Positions 1-4,996 of a stretch of DNA of 14,831 nt are shown here, piece by piece (position 1 is the first letter of the stretch; each line of letters starts with the position of its first letter). The notes under the pieces were generated by a model. It was given only the letters and a program-made list of their open reading frames with translations, did not search any database and was not told the DNA's origin. The stretch comes from Oscillibacter sp. (lineage in GTDB: Bacteria > Bacillota > Clostridia > Oscillospirales > Oscillospiraceae), in NCBI GenBank assembly GCA_024404295.1, contig JAKSQE010000015.1, positions 1-14,831 of the forward strand, given 5' to 3'. Position numbers and translations under genes: made by a program.

Positions 1-585
1 GAATTTCATCATGATCATGGGGCCGATGGCGAAGATCTCGTCATACTGGTTGCCCTCCTCGATCAGCTCTTTCAGAGCTTCGGTCACCAGACCCTTGCGG
101 CCATAGGAACCGTCATCGGTGCAGACGATCAACTTGTCAGAAGACTTCTTGAAATCCTCCTCCAGAATGACCAGATCCTTGCTGCGGAAGCCAACGATTG
201 CATGCACCTCAGCACCGCAGTCGTGGAACTTCTTCAGAACAGGATAAGCGATGGCGCAGCCGACGCCGCCGCCGACCACGGCGACCTTTTTCTTTCCCTC
301 GGTCTCGGTGGGCTTGCCCAGAGGGCCGACAAAGTCCGCCAGATAGTCACCCTCGTTCAGATGAGCCAGCTTTTCCGTGGTGGAACCAACCGTCTGAACA
401 ATGATGGTAACAGTACCCTTTTCGGGATTGTAATCGTTAATGGTAATGGGAATACGCTCGCCATTCTCATCCACACGCAGGATAATGAACTGGCCGGGCT
501 GGGCCTTTTTGGCCACCAGAGGAGCTTCGATCTCATACAGGGTAACGATGGGACGAAGAGCCTCTTTTCTTACGATTTTATACAT
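1..585 (-). CDS. nfnA: NfnA-like FAD/NAD-binding subunit (ferredoxin:NADP oxidoreductase small subunit), partial
   Basis: The 195 N-terminal residues of a ferredoxin-NADP reductase-fold flavoprotein of the sulfide dehydrogenase/dihydroorotate dehydrogenase electron-transfer (PyrK/NfnA) family. In NfnAB this subunit binds FAD and NAD(H) and takes part in flavin-based electron bifurcation between NADH, ferredoxin and NADPH in the cytoplasm. Visible: a beta-barrel FAD domain (about 1-95) with an RIPITI flavin-binding stretch at 45-50 and FVGPLG at 85-90, then a Rossmann-like NAD domain with the glycine-rich GGGVG at 105-109. The C-terminal third, which should carry the [2Fe-2S] cysteines, is beyond the left edge, as is any nfnB partner. 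The start at 585 is preceded by an AGAGGT ribosome binding site and a strong promoter. PyrK or another family member cannot be excluded without the C-terminus and the downstream gene; NfnA is favoured by overall sequence style. The family is firm, the exact role moderate. Confidence 0.8.
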   Translation of the reverse strand, partial: MYKIVRKEALRPIVTLYEIEAPLVAKKAQPGQFIILRVDENGERIPITINDYNPEKGTVTIIVQTVGSTTEKLAHLNEGDYLADFVGPLGKPTETEGKKKVAVVGGGVGCAIAYPVLKKFHDCGAEVHAIVGFRSKDLVILEEDFKKSSDKLIVCTDDGSYGRKGLVTEALKELIEEGNQYDEIFAIGPMIMMKF

Positions 586-648
586 ACTCTACCTCTTTCC
601 CTGATTCAAAAATTTTTTCAAACCTCGAATAATGTATATTACTATATA

Positions 649-677
649 ATAGTATCAAATCTAAGCGAAACCGTCAA
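649..677 (-). promoter_or_regulatory. sigma-A promoter of the NfnA-like gene
   Basis: On the minus strand, TTGACG (672-677) is separated by 17 bases from TACTAT (649-654), about 65 bases before the start codon at 585. The NfnA-like gene therefore probably has its own transcript in addition to any read-through from the Crp/Fnr-type gene upstream. The AT-rich stretch just downstream (TATATAGTAATATAC) could hold a regulator site but shows no clean dyad. Confidence 0.75.
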
Positions 678-702
678 CAGATTTTACAAGTTCTGAGCTC
701 GC

Positions 703-1383
703 TTAATGGCCGATCTTTTCTATCTTTACCATTGTGATCTGCCGCCCATCGGAGCAAATGACTCCCTCGTCCCGCAGGCGCTTCAGTTCCCGCATCATGG
801 CGCTGCGATCTGTGGCAATATAATCCGCCAAAACGCTAAGAGAAAACGGCAGCGTAAAGGTATCACTACTGGTTTTTTCCGATATCTGCCGAAAATAGCA
901 CAGGAGCTTATCACGAATAGAACGGCGGGACAGTACATCGATTCGCTCGCTTAGTGCCTGTGCTTTGTCCGATAGCAGTCCAAGCATATTCTGCACCAGG
1001 CGGCTGTGATAGCTACATGCATTTTCACAGCGACGGAACAAATGCGGATAATCGATAAACAAAACATCGCATGGCGTTCGACATACGACCTCCAAGCTAT
1101 CACCCACCGAACCGCCAAACGCTAAATTTCTTCCAAATACTCCACCGGTACCTAATTCTTCCAATACGGTTGCGGTACCTTCCTCATCGATGCGGATCAA
1201 TGCCGCAGATCCTCGTTCTACCACCCCAATGGCATCCGTATGGTTGTTTCCAAAATCATAGATCAGTTCCTCCGCGCGATAGGATCGTTGGACTGCCTGA
1301 AAGCACACCAACATTTTCATATAATCCGAATGCGTAATTCCATCAAACAGTGGATTCTTCTCTAACTCCAACTGCGTCAGCAT
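703..1383 (-). CDS. Crp/Fnr family transcriptional regulator
   Basis: A 226-residue Crp/Fnr-type regulator. It has an N-terminal cyclic-nucleotide-binding-like beta-roll (about 10-115), a long dimerisation helix (about 120-155) and a C-terminal winged helix-turn-helix (SLSVLADYIATDRSAMMREL region, 181-206). The start is set at 1383 because AGGAGG lies six bases upstream (1390-1395); the ATG seven codons further out has no such signal. The effector is unknown. The classical FNR N-terminal iron-sulfur cysteine cluster is absent, but two CX3C pairs (C101/C105 and C119/C123) sit at the end of the sensor domain and the start of the dimer helix. It lies directly upstream of the NfnA-like gene on the same strand and diverges from the CBS-domain gene, so either is a plausible target. 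A redox or metabolic role is inference from that context. Confidence 0.9.
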   Translation of the reverse strand: MLTQLELEKNPLFDGITHSDYMKMLVCFQAVQRSYRAEELIYDFGNNHTDAIGVVERGSAALIRIDEEGTATVLEELGTGGVFGRNLAFGGSVGDSLEVVCRTPCDVLFIDYPHLFRRCENACSYHSRLVQNMLGLLSDKAQALSERIDVLSRRSIRDKLLCYFRQISEKTSSDTFTLPFSLSVLADYIATDRSAMMRELKRLRDEGVICSDGRQITMVKIEKIGH

Positions 1384-1422
1384 TATATTCCTCCTTTGTT
1401 GCATTTATCACACTACATTTTT

Positions 1423-1450
1423 ATGATATCAAATTGTCGAAAAAATTCAA
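1423..1450 (-). promoter_or_regulatory. candidate promoter of the Crp/Fnr-type gene
   Basis: On the minus strand TTGAAT (1445-1450) and TATCAT (1423-1428) are 16 bases apart, about 40 bases before the start at 1383. Each hexamer resembles the sigma-A consensus, but the spacing is one short of ideal. The -10 region contains the 8-base palindrome TGATATCA, which may be chance in AT-rich DNA. Confidence 0.45.
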
Positions 1451-1571
1451 GAGAATATCTTGCACTTTTCACACATTGTTCATGATTATTTGCCAACTGT
1501 ATTGTATATTATAACCATAAAGGAAGTATCTTCCGCTGATCAGATCTATGCCGCCGGAAAGGAGCCCATCT

Positions 1572-2015
1572 GTGAATATCGCATTCTTCTTGATTCCCAA
1601 AAGCCGCATCGCTTTTTTATACGAACATAACACCTTCCGTCAGGGGCTGGAAAAAATGCGCCGTTGGGGGTATACCGCAATCCCGGTAATCACCAAAGAG
1701 GGGCATTATGTCGGCACCGTCAGCGAGGGCGATTTTCTATGGCACGTCGTCTCTGACGGTGCGTCTGCCAGTCGCTGTTCCTTGAAAGATTTGGAAACGC
1801 TTCATATTTGCGATATTCTCGGCGGAAAATACCCCGCCGTTCGAATCACCGTGACGATGGACGAACTATTGGAAAGCGCCATGCACCAGAACTTTATTCC
1901 TGTGGTGGATGATGCCGGCATTTTTATCGGCATCGTCACTCGAAAAGATATTATCGGTTACCTTGCCGAGCAAAAGGGCGCATCCATCGCCAACTCATTT
2001 CCCAAAATTGTATAA
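1572..2015 (+). CDS. Two-CBS-domain protein
   Basis: A 147-residue stand-alone tandem CBS-domain protein: CBS1 about residues 8-62 (including TAIPVI and YVGTVSEGDFLW) and CBS2 about 80-135 (NFIPVVDDAGIFIGIVTRKDII). Such pairs form a Bateman module that usually binds adenine nucleotides (AMP, ATP, c-di-AMP or similar) and regulates a partner. No catalytic or DNA-binding domain is attached, so the partner is unknown. The start is placed at a GTG (1572) because GGAAAGGAG lies just upstream (1557-1565) and the resulting N-terminus, VNIAFFLIPKS, matches what I recall for this family; the ATG at 1548 has no ribosome binding site. It diverges from the Crp/Fnr-type gene across about 190 bases and ends in a strong hairpin shared with the next gene. 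Confidence 0.85.
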   Translation: MNIAFFLIPKSRIAFLYEHNTFRQGLEKMRRWGYTAIPVITKEGHYVGTVSEGDFLWHVVSDGASASRCSLKDLETLHICDILGGKYPAVRITVTMDELLESAMHQNFIPVVDDAGIFIGIVTRKDIIGYLAEQKGASIANSFPKIV

Positions 2016-2026
2016 TCCACCTCTTT

Positions 2027-2073
2027 CTAAAGAAAGCGAAGAAGTCGTATCAGGACTTCTTCGCTTTCTTTAG
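2027..2073. terminator. bidirectional terminator between convergent genes
   Basis: A perfect 20-bp inverted repeat with arms 2027-2046 and 2054-2073 and a 7-base loop (GTATCAG). The outer part of each arm is A-rich on the left and T-rich on the right (CTTTCTTT), so a GC-containing inner stem followed by a U-rich tract forms on either strand. It ends the CBS gene in the plus direction and the hydrolase gene in the minus direction. The right arm includes the last codons of the hydrolase gene. Confidence 0.8.
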
Positions 2074-3237
2074 CTGTTTATTTTTGGGGTTTGATTTAAG
2101 TGTTCCCTGTTGAAGCTCCTCAACTTCCTGCTGAATCGTCTCAACAGCAGCTTTCCAATTGCTTCGGAATAACAATTTCATGGCGTAGTTCAATGCTTCG
2201 CGAGTTTCCTTGTCCAGAGATTTCATCGCCTTGATCATAGCACCGGCCGCTTTGAATCCCTCTTCCTTCAAATCAGAAAGCGTCTTAGCGCCGCCGGCTT
2301 CCAGCACGTTAAAGAGCCCGTCGGTAAATTTCTCCCGCTGCTCCTGGTTCATATTCTGCAACCATTCCCGCATCACCTGATCATGAATCTGTCCATGTCG
2401 GTCCACATTCCGCAGATGCACAAAGTGATTGCCCTGCACCTGCCAGGAAAAACCGTCATGCTGCATCAAACCCTGCTGGTCGCTGTCCACCACCTCATAA
2501 TCTTCGTCATGCGCTAACAGCATCCCCACCACCGAAGATTTAGGAACAATGGTCGTGATGCGGTCTGCAATTTGCTGATGACGAGGTTCCTCCAACAGTG
2601 AGCTGTGAAATCCCGGCCCATCGTTGCTCCATACCGATTCAATTTTCTTCTGCACATTTAAACTGCAAAAAACTCCCGCATAAACCGCAAGATTCCCGCC
2701 TTTGGAATGACCGCCCAAACGGAGTTTGCAGCGAGGATACCGTTTCGCCACCGCCTCCGTATAGTCCACCGCTTCCTTCTGTGCCGGGATCTCCGGCATA
2801 CACGCAAGGTAAAAATCTTCTTTCCACCCTGTAATGGTATCGTCTGTGCCGCGGAAGGATAGGTACACGGTTCCGTCGCCGCACTCAATAGCCAGCGCCG
2901 CAAATTGTTTCGTATCAACCTCATCTAACCGATCTTCAAAGGCATTCAAACGCATTGTCCCAAATCGATTAGATGCCGCCATTTTCCGTAGTAATTCCGG
3001 TATCACGTTGGGAACCAGTACCCCCATATCCGGAGCCACGTCGTCCGGAAAGCGCTCGAAATATCGCTGCGCCGCCCATTGCAGTTCTACCGATTCTCCC
3101 TGTCCCGGACCAGGCACGATGCCATGCAGATCCAGAAAAGACAGTTCCGCCAAAATCAGGTTATCTACCTCATTAAACGGTGCCTGCTTCAGCGTTAGAT
3201 CGCCTCTCCAATCCAGATAATCCAAAATGTTTGCCAT
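2050..3237 (-). CDS. DUF2974/Mbeg1-like alpha/beta-hydrolase
   Basis: A 395-residue protein with the alpha/beta-hydrolase layout of the Mbeg1-like (DUF2974, lipase-related) family common in Firmicutes. The nucleophile elbow GGHSKGG places the catalytic serine at S178, after a strand typical of class-3 lipases. FRGTDD at 128-133 matches the conserved stretch that contributes to the oxyanion region. The Asp and His of the triad cannot be assigned confidently; a histidine in GNHFVHLRN (about 270) is a candidate. There is no signal peptide or membrane segment, so a cytoplasmic location is expected; the substrate is unknown. The C-terminus (about 365-395) is charged and lysine-rich. The start at 3237 (MANILDYLDWRGD) is chosen because GGAGG lies six bases upstream; an in-frame TTG five codons earlier lies within that ribosome-binding region. 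Confidence 0.85.
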   Translation of the reverse strand: MANILDYLDWRGDLTLKQAPFNEVDNLILAELSFLDLHGIVPGPGQGESVELQWAAQRYFERFPDDVAPDMGVLVPNVIPELLRKMAASNRFGTMRLNAFEDRLDEVDTKQFAALAIECGDGTVYLSFRGTDDTITGWKEDFYLACMPEIPAQKEAVDYTEAVAKRYPRCKLRLGGHSKGGNLAVYAGVFCSLNVQKKIESVWSNDGPGFHSSLLEEPRHQQIADRITTIVPKSSVVGMLLAHDEDYEVVDSDQQGLMQHDGFSWQVQGNHFVHLRNVDRHGQIHDQVMREWLQNMNQEQREKFTDGLFNVLEAGGAKTLSDLKEEGFKAAGAMIKAMKSLDKETREALNYAMKLLFRSNWKAAVETIQQEVEELQQGTLKSNPKNKQLKKAKKS

Positions 3238-3271
3238 GCTGCGCCTCCGCAAAAACAGATATGATTCAGAT

Positions 3272-3300
3272 ATTATATCCCGCTCCTCAATTTATTACAA
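3272..3300 (-). promoter_or_regulatory. sigma-A promoter of the DUF2974 hydrolase gene
   Basis: On the minus strand TTGTAA (3295-3300), a 17-base spacer and a perfect TATAAT (3272-3277) lie 35 bases upstream of the start codon at 3237. Confidence 0.75.
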
Positions 3301-3373
3301 GTTGGCCGGAACGGTTCTTTTCTCCCCTCTGCCCTCATACATTAGAGCATCACAACCGCGAGGTGGACGAGAG

Positions 3374-3991
3374 ATGACGATGCAAACACAAAACAAAGTT
3401 CATTTAGAGAGCACTGCTCTGTCAATGCCGGAGTGGTCCCACGAAAACCACGGTGTCCAATTTTACCGCTTTCCTATGGAAGTTCCGCGCTTATCCGGTG
3501 CCGCAGACACCCTTCCCATCCTACTTTCAGAGCAATTCCTTCGCCAAATTGTTCCCGGCAATCCTTTGCGTTTAGAGGGGCAGTTCCGCTCCTTCAATAA
3601 CCGAAGCGGCTTGGGAAATCGGCTGGTACTGACCGTTTATACGCAGTCCCTGCTCCCGCCGGAGGGCACTCCCTGTAATCAAATTTTACTCTCCGGTTCT
3701 CTCTGCAAACCGCCCATTTTTCGCCGCACGCCATTGGGCCGTAGTATCTGCGATTTGATGTTGGCAGTTCCTCGTCGCTATGGTCGGGCAGATTATCTTC
3801 CGGTCATTGCATGGGGACAGCTCGCCACAGAGACCAGCTGCCTTTCTGTGGGAGATTCTCTATGTCTGGATGGTCGTATCCAGAGTCGCCTTTATCACAA
3901 GACAACAGAACTCGGCATTGAAGAACGGATCGCCTACGAAGTTTCCATGATGCACCTTTTAGATGACCAAGAAGAAATCTCCATACCATAA
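3374..3991 (+). CDS. Double OB-fold SSB-like protein
   Basis: A 205-residue protein of the clostridial single-stranded-DNA-binding-protein-like family with two tandem OB folds. OB1 (about 8-92) contains GVQFYRFPMEVPRLSG and LRLEGQFRSFN. OB2 (about 102-195) contains the more SSB-like GRSICDLMLAVPRRYGRADYLPVIAWG and LCLDGRIQSR. Bacterial housekeeping SSB has one OB fold and an acidic C-terminal tail ending in DDDIPF; here the end is DDQEEISIP, acidic but without the canonical terminal Phe, so recruitment of the usual SSB partners is doubtful. A role in binding single-stranded nucleic acid is family-based inference. The start at 3374 is preceded by AGGTGG at 3361-3366. The longer reading from 3227 would overlap the divergent hydrolase start and lacks a ribosome binding site. 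The stop codon sits at the edge of the terminator hairpin. Confidence 0.8.
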   Translation: MTMQTQNKVHLESTALSMPEWSHENHGVQFYRFPMEVPRLSGAADTLPILLSEQFLRQIVPGNPLRLEGQFRSFNNRSGLGNRLVLTVYTQSLLPPEGTPCNQILLSGSLCKPPIFRRTPLGRSICDLMLAVPRRYGRADYLPVIAWGQLATETSCLSVGDSLCLDGRIQSRLYHKTTELGIEERIAYEVSMMHLLDDQEEISIP

Positions 3992-4020
3992 AAAAACAGC
4001 CGGGACGCTTCCCGGCTGTT
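3990..4020. terminator. bidirectional terminator, SSB-like gene / VOC operon
   Basis: A perfect 11-bp stem AACAGCCGGGA / TCCCGGCTGTT (3995-4005 and 4010-4020) with loop CGCT. Seven adenines at 3990-3996 give a T7 tract on the minus strand, making it a strong terminator for the operon arriving from 4605. On the plus strand the tail is only TTATATT, so termination of the SSB-like gene may be weaker. Confidence 0.85.
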
Positions 4021-4054
4021 ATATTAAACTCCTGCTTCTCCGCTATTGGGCCGC

Positions 4055-4228
4055 TTACTGCCGCCGTGCTGTCATGTAGTCATCGCCACGGCGGTAATAG
4101 GGGCATGCGTCGTTGGCACTGCGCAGAAAACGCTCCATTTCATCTTCATCTAAATCCATGGAGCAAAAATTCGCGTCGCTCTCCTCATCATAGTCAAAAA
4201 AGACACATTCTTCACAGTTGGTTGCCAT
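4055..4228 (-). CDS. DUF6472-like four-cysteine micro-protein
   Basis: A 57-residue acidic protein beginning MATNCEECVFFDYDEES. Cysteines are at C5, C8, C22 and C42, with a CxxC near the N-terminus and an ACPYYRRGDD motif at 41-50. The spacing suggests a small metal (probably zinc) site or a redox site. I recognise the overall pattern (N-terminal CxxC, central LDEDEM helix, CPYY-R-GD-Y end) as the DUF6472 family of clostridia, whose function is unknown to me. The start is well supported by GGGGAGG four bases before the ATG. It begins 11 bases after the stop of the VOC gene, so the two are almost certainly co-transcribed, and the shared terminator at 3990-4020 follows. Confidence 0.8.
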   Translation of the reverse strand: MATNCEECVFFDYDEESDANFCSMDLDEDEMERFLRSANDACPYYRRGDDYMTARRQ

Positions 4229-4239
4229 ATTGCCTCCCC

Positions 4240-4605
4240 TTACCGAGTGGGAATGATCTCGATCCAGTAGCCGTCAGGGTCGGAGATGAAATAAATGCCC
4301 ATCTTGGGATTTTCAAAACAGATACAGCCCATCTCTGCATGGCGGCTATGTTCTGCGGCATAATCCTCTGCTTTCAGTGCCAAATGGAACTCGCATTCTC
4401 CCAGATCGTACTTCTGGGGATGATCCCGAAGCCAGGTCAGTTCCAGACGAAAGTCCGTCTTGCCGTCTCCCAAAAACACAATAACATAACTGCCGTCTTC
4501 CGCTTCCTTGCGGCGGACAGGCTCTAACCCCAGTGCCTCTTTGTAAAATGCCAAAGATTTCTCCAAATCGGATACATTAAAATTAAAATGATTGAACGTC
4601 AGCAT
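4240..4605 (-). CDS. Glyoxalase/VOC-fold protein (lactoylglutathione lyase-like)
   Basis: A 121-residue vicinal-oxygen-chelate protein with two beta-alpha-beta-beta-beta units. The four metal ligands expected for glyoxalase I are all present at the usual spacing: H6 (FNHFNFNV), E55 (RLELTW), H74 (EFHLAL) and E116 (YWIEIIP), and DPDGYWIEI near the C-terminus is characteristic. In GloA these residues bind nickel or zinc and the enzyme converts the methylglyoxal-thiol hemithioacetal to a thioester. Many clostridia lack glutathione, so the true thiol or substrate is open. The start at 4605 follows AGGTGGAG seven bases upstream and a clear promoter. It is the first gene of a two-gene operon with the four-cysteine micro-protein. 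Confidence 0.88.
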   Translation of the reverse strand: MLTFNHFNFNVSDLEKSLAFYKEALGLEPVRRKEAEDGSYVIVFLGDGKTDFRLELTWLRDHPQKYDLGECEFHLALKAEDYAAEHSRHAEMGCICFENPKMGIYFISDPDGYWIEIIPTR

Positions 4606-4635
4606 AGATGATCTCCACCTTCTGTTTTTTGTTGC

Positions 4636-4665
4636 AGTATATCACAAAAAATATTTGTTCCGCAA
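4636..4665 (-). promoter_or_regulatory. promoter of the VOC operon
   Basis: On the minus strand TTGCGG (4660-4665), an 18-base spacer and TATACT (4636-4641) preceded by TGA form an extended -10 promoter about 30 bases upstream of the start codon at 4605. It faces away from the feoA promoter, which lies about 25 bases further right. Confidence 0.6.
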
Positions 4666-4688
4666 CGAAAATTTTTTGCATTTTCCTC

Positions 4689-4717
4689 TTGTCAAAAAAG
4701 TTAGTCTATGCTAATCT
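4689..4717 (+). promoter_or_regulatory. candidate promoter of feoAB
   Basis: TTGTCA (4689-4694), a 17-base spacer and TAATCT (4712-4717) preceded by TGC form an extended -10 arrangement. The -10 hexamer is weak. The first TTAG-N6-CTAA dyad lies in the spacer and overlaps the -10, which suits repression by an iron-sensing regulator. Confidence 0.5.
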
Positions 4718-4743
4718 TTTCTTAAGAAGTTAGCGTACGCTAA
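4701..4743. promoter_or_regulatory. two TTAG-N6-CTAA dyads upstream of feoA (putative iron-regulator operators)
   Basis: TTAGTCTATGCTAA at 4701-4714 and TTAGCGTACGCTAA at 4730-4743. The second is a perfect 14-base palindrome; the first keeps the same outer half-sites. Their centres are 29 bases apart, so both would lie close to the same face of the helix, one over the -10 and one just past the transcription start. TTAG/CTAA half-sites resemble DtxR/IdeR/MntR-family metal-dependent repressor boxes more than a classical Fur box. The regulator itself is not in the window. Confidence 0.7.
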
Positions 4744-4765
4744 ATCCTTTTAGGAGGACCATCAA

Positions 4766-4996
4766 ATGAGCTTAGATGCATTACCCTTGAATCAATCGGC
4801 AGTTATTACTGCTGTTGGCGGCGAAGGCGCATTGCGCTGCCGCCTGTTAGACATGGGGCTAATCCCCAAAACCACCGTAGTGGTAGAGAAAGTTGCCCCT
4901 CTGGGCGATCCTCTGGAACTGCGCGTCCGAGGATATTCTTTATCCCTGCGAAAAGAGGACGCACGCAACATCAGCGTGGAGGTGAAAAACGCATGA
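4766..4996 (+). CDS. feoA: FeoA, ferrous iron transport accessory protein
   Basis: A 76-residue SH3-like FeoA protein. The family hallmarks are present: an N-terminal LDALPLNQSAVI strand, the RCRLLDMGLIPKTTVVV segment at about 24-40, and the APLGDPLELRVRGYSLSLRKEDARNI end. FeoA is a small cytoplasmic protein needed with FeoB for Fe(II) uptake and is thought to act on the FeoB G-domain or pore complex. AGGAGG lies eight bases before the ATG. Its stop codon overlaps the feoB start by four bases (ATGA at 4993-4996), the signature of translational coupling. The single-domain length is normal for clostridial FeoA. Confidence 0.95.
   Translation: MSLDALPLNQSAVITAVGGEGALRCRLLDMGLIPKTTVVVEKVAPLGDPLELRVRGYSLSLRKEDARNISVEVKNA

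Noticed and set aside
202..696. Plus-strand open frame of 164 codons near the left edge
   Set aside because: Antisense to the NfnA-like gene, which reads cleanly from 585 to the edge with FAD and NAD motifs and has its own promoter.
1501..1520. TATATT/TATAAC as a -10 for the CBS-domain gene
   Set aside because: No suitably spaced -35 could be found; TTGCCA at 1490 is too close, so no promoter is called.
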